A DNA stretch of 64,000 bases from Paenibacillus pabuli (GCF_023101145.1 NZ_CP073714.1:62001-126000), one strand, 5' to 3'. Positions 19,155-35,590 are shown, counted from the stretch's first letter. The notes: generated from the letters alone by a model not told the origin. Numbers and translations: made by a program.

Positions 19155-19185
19155 TATAAGCAATGAAGCAGTCGGGTACTGAGAC

Positions 19186-19211
19186 AAAAGCTTCCTTAGG
19201 GAAGCTTTTTT
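19186..19211 (+). terminator. intrinsic terminator after greA
   Basis: AAAAGCTTCC and GGAAGCTTTT form a ten-base-pair stem with a TTAG loop and run into a T tract. Confidence 0.88.
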
Positions 19212-19272
19212 CAACATTGGAGGCAGCATGCCTCTGAAGATGCCTGCAATGTAAATAAGGAGATGAATATAG

Positions 19273-20787
<1,515 letters not shown>

Positions 20788-20817
20788 ATAAGGAACGTTT
20801 ATCTCGTTCATAATAGA

Positions 20818-20863
20818 AGAGGAACCTGCCGTTCAGTATGATGCTGGTGGCAAGTTCCTCTTT
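20818..20863 (+). terminator. intrinsic terminator after lysS
   Basis: AGAGGAAC pairs with GTTCCTCT, with inner TGCC/GGCA pairs, followed by a short T run. Confidence 0.75.
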
Positions 20864-20977
20864 AGGTTTACATAGGCGTCAAAGTGACATATTCGTCTGA
20901 AGAAGATGTGTTACCAGAGTGTGATGACAGAATTTGTTCGCCTACCTGCTTGTACTATGTTAAAAGAGGTGCCCTCC

Positions 20978-22315
20978 ATGAAGTTTAGGCTTCACATTGC
21001 TAAATTCCTATCACCTCCACTCATCCTGGTTGGTGGCTTTATGCTTATTATCACAATCGGTACAATTTTGCTAATGCTGCCCATATCCAATCAAAGCGGA
21101 AAGCATTTGGCGTTTATCGATGCGCTTTTTACATCTACCTCTGCCGCTTGTGTAACCGGGCTGGTCGTAGTGGATGTAGGGACAACCTTCAACCTGTTTG
21201 GCCAAATTGTGATTATGGTGCTTATGCAGCTAGGTGGGCTCGGCTTCATGACCATCGCAACATTGTTTGCGTTGGTGTTGGGCAAGCGAATCTCGCTTAA
21301 GGACAGGCTGCTGCTCAAAGAGGCTATCAACGCTGACAGTATGGAAGGCATTGTACGCATTATCCGCAAGGTGCTAATTTTTTCGTTTACCATTGAAGGA
21401 GTGGCAGCCTTTATACTGGCACTGCGCTGGGCAACGGAGATGCCTTTGGGGCAGGCGGTATACTATGGTGCCTTTCATTCGGTCTCATTATTTAATAATG
21501 GTGGTTTCGATCTGTTCGGTAACAGTTTTCAGTATTATACGGGGGACTGGTTGTTTAACCTGACAGCTTCCGTGCTGGTTGTATCGGGTGGACTTGGCTT
21601 TGTGGTACTGAATGATTTGTTTGAGTTCCGCAAGCGTCGTCGCTTATCGTTGCAGTCCAAACTGGTGTTGTCTGTATCAGGTGCGCTGATTGGTATTGGT
21701 GCAATCGTGTTATTTGTATTTGAATTCACCAATGGGCACACGTTGGCTTCTCTCAGTTGGAGCGAAAAGATCTATGCCTCGTTCTTCCAATCTGTATCTA
21801 CGCGTTCGTCGGGTACAAGTACCATTGATATTACCCAAATGAGGCAGGCTACCCAGTTCTTCTTCATTCTGTTGATGTTTATTGGGGCATCTCCGGGATC
21901 TACCGGGGGTGGGATCAAGACGACTACGTTCCTGATCATGATTGGAGCGGTATATGCCATGATTCGAGGCAATAAAGATATTGTATTTTTCCGTCAGCGT
22001 GTTCCGAAAGAGTTGCTGATGAGAGCGTTAACGATTATTATGGTTTCCTTGATCATATTCATGGTTGTAGTCATGCTGCTGCTTACGACAGAGGATGCTC
22101 CTTTCCTTTCACTCATGTTTGAAGCGGCCTCGGCGATTGGGACAGTAGGTCTGTCGGTGGGAGTAACGCATGAGTTAACGGTATGGGGAAAAGTGATTAT
22201 CGCCTTCACGATGTTTATCGGACGTATTGGACCACTGACCATCGCATACGCGCTTCGTCCGCGCAAAGAGAAAAAGCTGTATCGCCATCCGGAGGGCCGG
22301 ATTATAATTGGATAA
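20978..22315 (+). CDS. Trk/Ktr potassium uptake channel subunit KtrB/KtrD
   Basis: This is an integral membrane K+ translocating subunit of the SKT superfamily, working with a cytoplasmic RCK regulator (KtrA or KtrC). From the ATG at 20978 it has 445 residues. Repeated membrane-pore-membrane units are visible, with selectivity-filter glycines in SAACVTGLVVVD, NNGGFDLFG, STRSSGTSTIDI and AIGTVGLSVG. GASPGSTGGGIKTTTF is the intramembrane gating loop region. The frame opens at 20906, but AAAGAGGTG at 20963-20971 fits the ATG at 20978. No RCK gene is adjacent, so its partner must be encoded elsewhere, as for KtrD in B. subtilis. Confidence 0.92.
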   Translation: MKFRLHIAKFLSPPLILVGGFMLIITIGTILLMLPISNQSGKHLAFIDALFTSTSAACVTGLVVVDVGTTFNLFGQIVIMVLMQLGGLGFMTIATLFALVLGKRISLKDRLLLKEAINADSMEGIVRIIRKVLIFSFTIEGVAAFILALRWATEMPLGQAVYYGAFHSVSLFNNGGFDLFGNSFQYYTGDWLFNLTASVLVVSGGLGFVVLNDLFEFRKRRRLSLQSKLVLSVSGALIGIGAIVLFVFEFTNGHTLASLSWSEKIYASFFQSVSTRSSGTSTIDITQMRQATQFFFILLMFIGASPGSTGGGIKTTTFLIMIGAVYAMIRGNKDIVFFRQRVPKELLMRALTIIMVSLIIFMVVVMLLLTTEDAPFLSLMFEAASAIGTVGLSVGVTHELTVWGKVIIAFTMFIGRIGPLTIAYALRPRKEKKLYRHPEGRIIIG

Positions 22316-22318
22316 AAA

Positions 22319-22398
22319 GAAAACCGTCACGCATCTAGGAGACTAAACCTATTAATGTTTCAGTAGGTTAGTCACAACTGATGCCTGACGGTTTTTTT
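22319..22398. terminator. bidirectional terminator between ktr gene and TetR gene
   Basis: AAACCGTCA pairs with TGACGGTTT, and an inner arm GACTAAACCT/AGGTTAGTC extends the structure. A T run follows on the plus strand and an A run precedes it, so it can serve both converging genes. Confidence 0.8.
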
Positions 22399-22474
22399 GT
22401 TTCATAAGAAGCGATTACTCAGTTCCTATCGGTACGAAGGATAGAGCTGTATTTAATTTTGTGACCGAATGTTA

Positions 22475-23071
22475 TTATGCATCCTTGCATAACGTTGCAA
22501 GATGCATAGTAAGGATGTCCCCCATAATCTTGGTGTTCATCTGGTCAGGACGAAGAATCGCATGAATTCCCAAACCGTCGACAAGTGCGTATAGCCGTTC
22601 AATTTCCAGCTCCTTATCGAGGTCTGTTCGCGAGAGATTGAGCTCCATAAGGTAGGTGATAACCGTAGCCATTGCGTGTCTAAGGTCATCATAGACTTTG
22701 TCGGCATGCTCTTTGAGAGCGGGATCTGTTTTGGACTTGGCTGTAAAAGCATACCACACCTCCATTTCCGCCATTTTCTCATCCGTACTTGGCAAAAGTT
22801 CCAGCAACAGAAGCTTCATATTCTCCAGAGGGGCAGCGTCAAAGGACATTTGTGTAATTCGAGTGAATACCCGTTCGGATACCAGATTCATTGCAAATAG
22901 GAGCAGTTCTGATTGAGTTGCAAAGTAGTGTCGCATAGACCCAGCCGATATTCCAGCTTCTAATGCAATGTTTCGAACAGAAGCCTGTTCCATGCCATCT
23001 CTTCGGATGACACGCCAAGCGGCTTCGGCTACGAGCAGACGTTGTTTATCGTGATCGACTATTTTAGGCAT
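22475..23071 (-). CDS. TetR/AcrR-family transcriptional repressor
   Basis: The 198-residue protein has an N-terminal TetR HTH domain: EQASVRNIALEAGISAGSMRHYFATQSELLL at residues 27-57 is the classic helix-turn-helix plus the aromatic-containing fourth helix. The remainder is a helical ligand domain that resembles the BetI-like C-terminal group. It is divergent from the membrane protein gene at 23158, and the 86-base gap holds a four-half-site operator, so it most likely represses both its own gene and that neighbour. The ligand is unknown. Confidence 0.9.
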   Translation of the reverse strand: MPKIVDHDKQRLLVAEAAWRVIRRDGMEQASVRNIALEAGISAGSMRHYFATQSELLLFAMNLVSERVFTRITQMSFDAAPLENMKLLLLELLPSTDEKMAEMEVWYAFTAKSKTDPALKEHADKVYDDLRHAMATVITYLMELNLSRTDLDKELEIERLYALVDGLGIHAILRPDQMNTKIMGDILTMHLATLCKDA

Positions 23072-23097
23072 AAAATAATTATATCATTATTGATTAT

Positions 23098-23142
23098 TAT
23101 AATACAAATGTGCTAAATTGTATTTAATACATTTGTATTATA
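23098..23142. promoter_or_regulatory. symmetric operator between TetR gene and membrane protein gene
   Basis: Two perfect 14-base arms, TATAATACAAATGT (23098-23111) and ACATTTGTATTATA (23129-23142), flank 17 bases. Inside them four alternating half-sites are seen: AATACA 23101-23106, TGTATT 23119-23124, AATACA 23126-23131 and TGTATT 23134-23139. It overlaps the region just before the ribosome site of the rightward gene. This arrangement suits two TetR dimers; binding is inferred. Confidence 0.7.
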
Positions 23143-23157
23143 AAAGGAGTGGATCAA

Positions 23158-23706
23158 TTGATTGCCTATTTTATTATTGGATGTGAGATTGCCTTTTGGA
23201 TATTTGTCGCTGCAGGTCTGAGTGTGCGCTATCTGCTTGGGATGAAACGTACAGGGATGGCGCTGTTAATGGCGACACCCATTGTGGATGTCCTTCTTAT
23301 GGTAGCGACGGTGATGGATCTCCAACAGGGTGCTACAGCGAGTATGGTTCATGGCATTGCAGCTATATATATAGGTGTGAGCATTGCCTATGGTCATCAG
23401 ATGATCGCTTGGGCAGACCGTTATTTCCTGTACTGGTTCAAAGGTGGAGATAATCCGCGAAGCAGCAAGGTGTATGGTAGCGAACATGCAAGTCGTGAGA
23501 GGGGCAGTTGGTTCAGACATCTATTGGCTTGGAGTATAGGCAGCTTGTTCCTGCTTGCAATGATCTGGTGGATTGGTGACGTAGAACGTACTGCTGCATT
23601 TTTTAGCCTAATCAGGGTTTGGGGAATCATACTCGTGATTGATTTTATAATCAGCTTCAGTTATAGCTTATGGCCGCGAAAGGTGCCGGTGAAGAAAGTG
23701 AAGTAA
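23158..23706 (+). CDS. small multi-pass membrane protein controlled by TetR neighbour
   Basis: I do not recognise the family with certainty. The 182-residue protein has four or five hydrophobic segments (about residues 1-22, 31-52, 56-76, 120-140 and 150-172), with a charged loop around residues 90-118. The TTG at 23158 has AAAGGAG at 23143-23149 eight bases upstream; a GTG at 23149 lies inside that site and is less likely. The gene is divergent from a TetR regulator and is the likely target of the operator between them. Such pairs are often transport or resistance related, but nothing in this protein shows a substrate. Confidence 0.75.
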   Translation: MIAYFIIGCEIAFWIFVAAGLSVRYLLGMKRTGMALLMATPIVDVLLMVATVMDLQQGATASMVHGIAAIYIGVSIAYGHQMIAWADRYFLYWFKGGDNPRSSKVYGSEHASRERGSWFRHLLAWSIGSLFLLAMIWWIGDVERTAAFFSLIRVWGIILVIDFIISFSYSLWPRKVPVKKVK

Positions 23707-23870
23707 CATATGATTGGATAAGTAGGAGAACGTGCGGAATATCTTTGGAAGAAGGGATGCTCCGCATGTTCTGGGAAAGGGAGTGTTGATGATAATTAAT
23801 GGGATATTAAATAGTCCTGGTAGGTAGAGAGCAAAATGAGAAACATGATATATTTTTTTGAAAATAAAGC

Positions 23871-23899
23871 TTGCATTCGATATCTGTACATGGTATATT
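23871..23899 (+). promoter_or_regulatory. rRNA operon promoter P1
   Basis: TTGCAT at 23871-23876 and TATATT at 23894-23899 are separated by 17 bases. Confidence 0.75.
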
Positions 23900-23980
23900 C
23901 TAATTCCGGCCAAGAAAACACGAGAAACAAGGTGCGGCAAGCAAAACAAATAAGCTTCGAAAGAAACTTAAAAAAAGAGC

Positions 23981-24009
23981 TTGCAAAGTTGGTTCGGATG
24001 TGATAAGAT
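23981..24009 (+). promoter_or_regulatory. rRNA operon promoter P2
   Basis: TTGCAA at 23981-23986 and TAAGAT at 24004-24009 are separated by 17 bases. The two promoters are 110 bases apart, the typical tandem rrn layout. Confidence 0.75.
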
Positions 24010-24054
24010 ATAAAAGTTGCTGAGGTGAACAACACTGAGCAGCGAAACAAGTTT

Positions 24055-24070
24055 GATCTTTGAAAACTGA
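24055..24070 (+). promoter_or_regulatory. boxA antitermination signal in rRNA leader
   Basis: GATCTTTGAAAACTGA matches the Nus-factor boxA pattern (TGYTCTTTGAAAACT-like). A second copy, TGTTCTTTGAAAACTA, is in the 16S-23S spacer near 25870. Confidence 0.6.
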
Positions 24071-24164
24071 ACAACGAGTGAGTAATGATCTTGCTTGCAA
24101 GATCGATAAAATGAGATTTTTAATCTCGTCAGATTCAAAATGAGCTTATCGCTCTTTTCAATAC

Positions 24165-28983
<4,819 letters not shown>

Positions 28984-29126
28984 ATGCAAGTTGTAAGTCG
29001 CAGATTTCGTTTCGGATCTAGTTTTCAGAGAATAACCTCTGAAATGAAAATCGGTACATCACGGAAGGTGTGTATGATTTTCAGTTCCAACTTTGATTTC
29101 AAGAAGCTATGCTTCGACAAATCGCG

Positions 29127-29243
29127 TTTGGTGGCGATGGCGGAGGGGTTCCACACGTACCCATCCCGAACACGACCGTTAAGCCCTCTAGCGCCGATGG
29201 TACTTGGACCGCAGGGTCCTGGGAGAGTAGGAAGCCGCCAAGC
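29127..29243 (+). rRNA. rrf: 5S ribosomal RNA
   Basis: The 117-base gene starts TTTGGTGGCG and ends CCGCCAAGC, which pair as helix I. The internal CCGAACACGACCGTTAAGC stretch is the 5S signature. It follows 23S after about 143 bases. Confidence 0.95.
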
Positions 29244-29246
29244 AAA

Positions 29247-29280
29247 GAACCACTGCCGATGTAATTCGGTGGTGGTTTTT
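29247..29280 (+). terminator. rRNA operon terminator
   Basis: AACCACTGCCGA pairs with TCGGTGGTGGTT (AACCAC and CCGA arms) around a short loop, followed by five T. Confidence 0.88.
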
Positions 29281-31054
<1,774 letters not shown>

Positions 31055-31078
31055 TATGAATTGTGTTAATCATTTCCA

Positions 31079-31117
31079 GGACAGGCTTGGCGATTTTCGC
31101 CGGGCCTGTCTTTTTTT
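31079..31117 (+). terminator. intrinsic terminator after guaB
   Basis: GGACAGGC pairs with GCCTGTC through an inner GCG-type stem and is followed by seven T. Confidence 0.88.
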
Positions 31118-31342
31118 GCGGATACCCCTGTGATAGAATAGAACAAGCGGTGATGATCCTTCAATGGATTAGGGCGTTGCGGCGGTTTTTTGACGTGAGT
31201 CTATGAAACTGCTTCTGACAATGAGTATGATTGATAGAAAAAGGTTGCCCAGCTAGAAAAGAAGCGCGGACGTCCTTTTACATAAGCATTTCATTTAATG
31301 CTAACTAAGTGACAATCGATTCGAACTTTAGGAGCAATGACA

Positions 31343-31371
31343 TTGCTCTTTCGATACAGCGCATATATTAT
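31343..31371 (+). promoter_or_regulatory. promoter of dacA
   Basis: TTGCTC at 31343-31348 and TATTAT at 31366-31371 have a 17-base spacer. The 31118-31477 gap also has short hairpins (GAGCAATGACATTGCTC at about 31332-31348; CTTCGGACCGAAG at about 31452-31464) but no gene. Confidence 0.6.
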
Positions 31372-31477
31372 ACATCTCACACATTCATCTCCACTTGTTA
31401 GGGACTAAAAAATATGGCAGCTCAAGCTGCACTGAAGCACACAATAGAAAGCTTCGGACCGAAGGGAGTATTCATCA

Positions 31478-32866
31478 TTGAAAGCCAAACAAATGAATAA
31501 GAAAAAACGTCAAATGCTCAAAAAAAGCGTAGCCTCGGTTATGCTGATCAACATGCTCTGCATGTCTGCGGTAATGCCGGTTATGGCTGCTGCAAACGAT
31601 TCAGGACAGGTGTTGACTGCGGCAGCGACAACAACGAAGACAGAAAAAGCTGTGGAGATTCCTTCGGCAGACTCACTGGGACTCGATGTTAGATCCGCCG
31701 TGCTGATGGAGGCCTCAACGGGTCAAATTCTGCTTAATGTTAATGCTGATAAAGCTATGCCGCCTGCCAGTATGACAAAAATGATGACAGAGTATATTGT
31801 GGCTGAGCAAGTCAAACAAGGGAAATTTAGCTGGGATGATGTCGTCACTGTAGGTGAAAATGCAGCCAAGAGTACAGGCTCGCGCATTTTCCTGGCAAAA
31901 GGTGACCAGCATACGGTCAAGGAGCTATACATAGCTATGGCTGTAGGTTCTGCTAACGATGCTACAGTTGCTTTGGCTGAATATGTTGCAGGCTCCGAGC
32001 AAGCTTTTGTAAAAATGATGAATGATGAAGCAAAGCGTATGGGAATGAAAGATAGCTATTTCATCAACTCCACAGGTCTGGATCGTGCGGATATGCCAGC
32101 GGATTTCCGCCCCGCTGAAGATAAAGAAATCGTTATGTCAGCGCGAGATGCAGCCATTTTATGCAGATATATCATCATGGACCACCCGGACTACAAAGAT
32201 TTCACAACGATTCAATCCTACAAATTCCGTCCCAATGATAAAGATCCAATCATCAACTATAACTGGATGCTGGAAGCGAATAAAAATATCACCAATTTCA
32301 AAAGCTATGCCTACGAGGGTCTGGACGGGATGAAAACAGGCCATACCACGAACGCAGGGAATAACTTTACAGGTACTGCCGAGCGGAATGGCATGCGTCT
32401 GATTAGTGTAGTTATGGGTACTGATTCGGAGCCGGCACGTTTTAGAGAAACGAAGAAAGTACTTGATTATGGATTCAACAACTTTGAAGTTAAACAGGCG
32501 GTTGCTGCCAAAACTAAAGTCACAGGCTGGGAAGCTGTACCTGTGAAAAAAGGGACGGAAACGACTGTACCTGTAGTGACGGATAATGCTGTTAGTTTCG
32601 TTGTACCCAAAGGTACTCAAAACCTGGACGTGACATTCAAAGCAAATGTAACTGAGGCAGATAAGCTGGTAGCTCCAATCAAGGCCGGAACCAAGGTTGG
32701 GACAGTTACTTATACGTACAAAGCTGAGGGGATTGAACCTCAGGAGAAGACAGTGAACCTCATCACCGCAGAAGAAGCCGAAAAAGGCGGTTGGTTCCGT
32801 CTCTTCTTCCGTGCAGTGAAAGACTTTTTCGTTGATTTGTTTGATGGTATCAAAAACCTGTTCTAA
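31478..32866 (+). CDS. dacA: D-alanyl-D-alanine carboxypeptidase (PBP5 type)
   Basis: DacA trims the terminal D-alanine from peptidoglycan stem peptides at the outer face of the membrane. The 462-residue protein has a long basic N-terminus and signal segment (to about residue 40), the serine motif SMTK at 98-101, the SAN motif in VGSANDA, and KTG in DGMKTGHT, so all catalytic elements of the S11 family are present. A C-terminal PBP5 beta domain and an amphipathic membrane anchor (FRLFFRAVKDFFVDLFDGI) follow. The start is TTG 31478 with GAAGGGAG at 31461-31468. In B. subtilis pdxS-pdxT follow dacA. Confidence 0.95.
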   Translation: MKAKQMNKKKRQMLKKSVASVMLINMLCMSAVMPVMAAANDSGQVLTAAATTTKTEKAVEIPSADSLGLDVRSAVLMEASTGQILLNVNADKAMPPASMTKMMTEYIVAEQVKQGKFSWDDVVTVGENAAKSTGSRIFLAKGDQHTVKELYIAMAVGSANDATVALAEYVAGSEQAFVKMMNDEAKRMGMKDSYFINSTGLDRADMPADFRPAEDKEIVMSARDAAILCRYIIMDHPDYKDFTTIQSYKFRPNDKDPIINYNWMLEANKNITNFKSYAYEGLDGMKTGHTTNAGNNFTGTAERNGMRLISVVMGTDSEPARFRETKKVLDYGFNNFEVKQAVAAKTKVTGWEAVPVKKGTETTVPVVTDNAVSFVVPKGTQNLDVTFKANVTEADKLVAPIKAGTKVGTVTYTYKAEGIEPQEKTVNLITAEEAEKGGWFRLFFRAVKDFFVDLFDGIKNLF

Positions 32867-32894
32867 ATCGACAAGATTCATAAGAACACAGGAT

Positions 32895-33225
32895 ATTATG
32901 ATGTTTTCGAATGTAGTGGCGTTAGACCACAGACAAAATGCAAGGGATTACGACCAGATGGATTGTATATTTACAATTTTTCGGGTAAAATATCAAGTTA
33001 GAATTCTACGTATGATTCAGTTAAAAAGTCTATTATTTTTCTGGATAGAAGCACTGTTGAAACTGTTCGACACATGCACTTTATTAATGGCCAGGTTCGT
33101 AAAATAACCAGTATGTCTGAGGACGAGCTGTATGCTGAAGTGTTCAAAACCTTGGAGCACCGATAAAAGGTATTGAGATTTGCAAACTTGCACCTTCCGA
33201 GCGCATCCAGGATCGCGGCTGGTAA
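32895..33225 (+). pseudogene. pdxS: decayed pdxS (pyridoxal 5'-phosphate synthase, synthase subunit)
   Basis: PdxS makes PLP from ribose 5-phosphate, glyceraldehyde 3-phosphate and ammonia delivered by PdxT. Only scraps of the roughly 294-residue protein remain. In one frame 33050-33131 reads STVETVRHM...GQVRK...MSEDELYAE, which aligns with the [26 protein letters not shown] region of PdxS. In another frame 33142-33225 reads NLGAP, then jumps to KGIEI...L.PSERIQDRGW and a stop, the true PdxS C-terminus. About 80-90 residues between GAP and KGIEI are missing, and a frameshift separates the two parts. Near 32899-32930, IM..NVVALD may be a remnant of MDVIN and VMALE, less surely. The gene cannot make a working enzyme. 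Confidence 0.85.
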
Positions 33226-33243
33226 GAGAAAGGTAGATTTTAC

Positions 33244-33834
33244 ATGAGGATCGGCGTATTAGCACTTCAAGGGGCAGTCACCGAGCATATTCGTAGTATT
33301 GAACGGGCCGGAGCAGAAGGGTTGGCTATCAAACAGGTTCAGCAACTCGAGGAGCTGGATGGGTTAATTCTTCCTGGCGGTGAGAGTACCACGATTGGCA
33401 AACTGATGCGCAAATATGGTTTTATGGAGGCCATTCGGGCATTCGCTGCTGAGGGTAAACCGGTATTCGGCACCTGTGCTGGTTTGATCGTTATGGCTAA
33501 ACATATTGCAGGACAAGAGGAAGCACATCTGGAGCTAATGGATATGACTGTATCCAGAAATGCATTTGGACGTCAGAGGGAAAGTTTTGAAACGGACCTT
33601 CCGATAAAAGGTATTGAGGAGACGGTAAGGGCTGTGTTCATACGAGCACCCCTAATTGAGAGTGTGGGTGAAGAGGTAGAGGTTCTCTCCACTTACAAGG
33701 ATGAGATTGTTACTGCTCGTCAGGGGCATTTACTGGCTTGTTCCTATCATCCTGAACTAACAGATGATTATCGACTGCATGCGTACTTTGTGGACATGGC
33801 AAGGTCGTATAAACAATCTGTACAGAACCAATAG
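33244..33834 (+). CDS. pdxT: pyridoxal 5'-phosphate synthase glutaminase subunit PdxT
   Basis: PdxT is the glutaminase that feeds ammonia to PdxS. The 196-residue protein is complete: LPGGEST at 43-49, the nucleophile C78 in GTCAG, and H169 and E171 in SYHPEL. The ATG at 33244 has AGAGAAAGGTAG upstream. It lies 18 bases after the pdxS remnant. Family knowledge says PdxT is active only in complex with PdxS, so this copy either uses a PdxS from elsewhere in the genome or is a relic on its way to decay. The intact triad argues for recent or continuing function. Confidence 0.95.
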   Translation: MRIGVLALQGAVTEHIRSIERAGAEGLAIKQVQQLEELDGLILPGGESTTIGKLMRKYGFMEAIRAFAAEGKPVFGTCAGLIVMAKHIAGQEEAHLELMDMTVSRNAFGRQRESFETDLPIKGIEETVRAVFIRAPLIESVGEEVEVLSTYKDEIVTARQGHLLACSYHPELTDDYRLHAYFVDMARSYKQSVQNQ

Positions 33835-33844
33835 TGATAGATAT

Positions 33845-33998
33845 ACAACCTATACTCTGCCGGTGAACCGGATCGGTCCTCCAGAGACCCACAAGGCTTG
33901 CTGGCTGGACCTTTCTGGTCAGATGCCTGCTTGTTGCCCGTATCTGGTTCCAGAGCGGAAATCGCAGCGTAGGTAACGCCGGACATAGGTTGTTTTTT
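33845..33998 (+). ncRNA. unassigned structured RNA element between pdxT and serS
   Basis: A closing helix ACAACCTAT (33845-33853) with ATAGGTTGT (33985-33993) is followed directly by a T run. Inside are a CCGG-TGAA-CCGG hairpin (33860-33871), a helix GGTCC-T-CCAG (33875-33884) with CTGG-CT-GGACC (33901-33911), and a helix TCTGG-T-CAGAT (33914-33924) with ATCTG-GTT-CCAGA (33942-33954). This is a multibranched fold with a terminator-like end. It lacks the T-box sequence expected upstream of serS and matches no riboswitch I can name. It may be a leader, an attenuator or a small RNA. Confidence 0.5.
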
Positions 33999-34027
33999 AC
34001 CATTGAAGATTGATGAAATTATACGGT

Positions 34028-34075
34028 ACTGCAAACTGGTGGAATAAGCAATTAGAAAGGTTTCCACTTTGCGGT
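34028..34075 (+). promoter_or_regulatory. hairpin just upstream of the serS ribosome site
   Basis: GCAAACTGGTGGAA pairs with TTTCCACTTTGC, leaving a loop of about 14 bases. The stem ends only a few bases before GGGAGGGA (34083-34090). It could influence serS translation or mRNA stability; the role is inferred. Confidence 0.4.
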
Positions 34076-34096
34076 GTTATTTGGGAGGGATATCTA

Positions 34097-35380
34097 GTGC
34101 TTGATGTGAAAATATTGCGGAATGAATACGCGCGTGTTGAAGAAGCTTTAACGAAACGTGGCAAATCGCTGGATCTAATCGCCGGGTTCACAGACATGGA
34201 TGCCAAGCGTCGTGAGTTGCTGCAAGAGAGTGAAAACCTGAAAAGCCGCCGGAATACGGTATCGGGGGAAGTTGCCAAGCTTAAAAAGAACGGTGAAAAC
34301 GCAGACGAGTTGATCCTTGAGATGCGCGAAGTCTCCGATCGAATCAAAGCAATGGATGAAGAAGTACGTGAGTTGGAAGTGAAGATTAACGATCTGACTA
34401 TGGCAATCCCGAATATTCCTAATGAGAGTGTACCTGTTGGTGCGTCCGAAGATGATAATGTGGAGATTCGTCGCTGGGAAGAACCGAAGTCATTTGCATT
34501 TACACCAAAAGCACATTGGGAAATTGCACAGGATCTCGACATTTTGGATTTTGAAGCAGCTGCCAAAGTAACAGGATCCCGTTTTACTTTTTATAAAGGA
34601 CTGGGTGCACGTTTGGAACGTGCTTTGATTAACTTCATGATGGATCTGCACAGCGATCAGCATGGCTATGAAGAAATTCTGCCTCCATACATTGTTAACC
34701 GTGACAGCTTGTTTGGAACAGGTCAACTGCCGAAATTCGAGGAAGATCTGTTTAAGCTGAAAGATACCGAGTATTATCTGATTCCTACCGCTGAAGTTCC
34801 TGTAACGAACTATCATCGCGAAGAGATTTTGAATGCAGACCAGCTGCCTAAACATTTTGTAGCATACAGCTCGTGTTTCCGATCCGAGGCAGGTTCTGCT
34901 GGAAGGGATACACGCGGCTTGATTCGTCAGCATCAGTTCAATAAAGTTGAGTTGTTGAAACTGTCTTCGCCTGAGACTTCTTATGAGGAATTGGAGAACA
35001 TGACCCAAAATGCGGAGCGTGTGCTTCAATTATTAGGGCTGCCTTACCGTGTTCTTACGTTGTGTACAGCAGATATGGGCTTCACTTCTGCCAAAACATA
35101 TGACATTGAGGTCTGGTTGCCGGAAAGCAATACGTATCGTGAAATCTCGTCTTGCTCGAACTGTGAAGACTTCCAAGCACGTCGGGCTAATATCCGTTTC
35201 CGTAGAGAGCCAAAAGCGAAACCGGAATTTGTCCATACGTTAAACGGTTCAGGACTGGCAGTAGGGCGTACCGTAGCTGCTATTCTGGAGAACTACCAAC
35301 AAGAGGATGGAACAGTGGTTATTCCTGAAGCGCTTCGTCCTTACATGGGTGGAGTCGACGTGATTGCCCGTCGTTCCTAG
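34097..35380 (+). CDS. serS: seryl-tRNA synthetase
   Basis: SerS charges all serine tRNAs, including the one encoded 500 bases downstream. From GTG 34097 the protein has 427 residues. It opens with the long antiparallel coiled coil (about 25-105) that grips the tRNA-Ser variable arm. Class II motif 2 is in [28 protein letters not shown] and motif 3 in [20 protein letters not shown]. An open frame reaches 34010, but GGGAGGGA at 34083-34090 fits the GTG. Its neighbours pdxT and tRNA-Ser are the same as in B. subtilis. Confidence 0.97.
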   Translation: MLDVKILRNEYARVEEALTKRGKSLDLIAGFTDMDAKRRELLQESENLKSRRNTVSGEVAKLKKNGENADELILEMREVSDRIKAMDEEVRELEVKINDLTMAIPNIPNESVPVGASEDDNVEIRRWEEPKSFAFTPKAHWEIAQDLDILDFEAAAKVTGSRFTFYKGLGARLERALINFMMDLHSDQHGYEEILPPYIVNRDSLFGTGQLPKFEEDLFKLKDTEYYLIPTAEVPVTNYHREEILNADQLPKHFVAYSSCFRSEAGSAGRDTRGLIRQHQFNKVELLKLSSPETSYEELENMTQNAERVLQLLGLPYRVLTLCTADMGFTSAKTYDIEVWLPESNTYREISSCSNCEDFQARRANIRFRREPKAKPEFVHTLNGSGLAVGRTVAAILENYQQEDGTVVIPEALRPYMGGVDVIARRS

Positions 35381-35404
35381 GATGTTTAACTAAATGAATG
35401 CAAT

Positions 35405-35469
35405 AAAAAACCGTCCCCTGACAAATGGAAGTTTAGAGCGTTCCATTTTCACAGGGAGACGGCTTTTTT
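35405..35469 (+). terminator. intrinsic terminator after serS
   Basis: AAACCGTC-CCTG and CAGGGAGACGG, with an inner AAATGGAA/TTCCATTT arm, form a long hairpin followed by six T. Confidence 0.88.
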
Positions 35470-35590
35470 AGTTCACATATTCAATGGAGCGCAGCAGCGT
35501 ACTAACGCAAAGACATCTGTTCCAGCCTCATTAATATGACTTCTCCCTTTTGAGGAAACTCATGGGGAGACAGCCAGTCCGATGTCGTAA

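Larger units (their letters stand above)
23707..24164 (+). other. gene-free stretch upstream of 16S rRNA with tandem promoters
   Basis: The first part has an imperfect hairpin, AGAACGTGCGGA with TCCGCATGTTCT, at about 23729-23776. The rest carries the two rRNA promoters and a boxA antitermination signal. No coding frame has a ribosome site. Confidence 0.7.

Noticed and set aside
32832-33107. 91-codon frame starting inside dacA
   Set aside because: No ribosome site and no domain; its later part overlaps PdxS remnants in other frames.
33710-34067. Minus-strand frames of 97-99 codons over the pdxT-serS gap
   Set aside because: They lack ribosome sites and cover the inverted repeats of the structured RNA element; the composition looks accidental.
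33835-34096. Serine T-box leader before serS
   Set aside because: The conserved T-box sequence and specifier architecture could not be found; only other helices are present.
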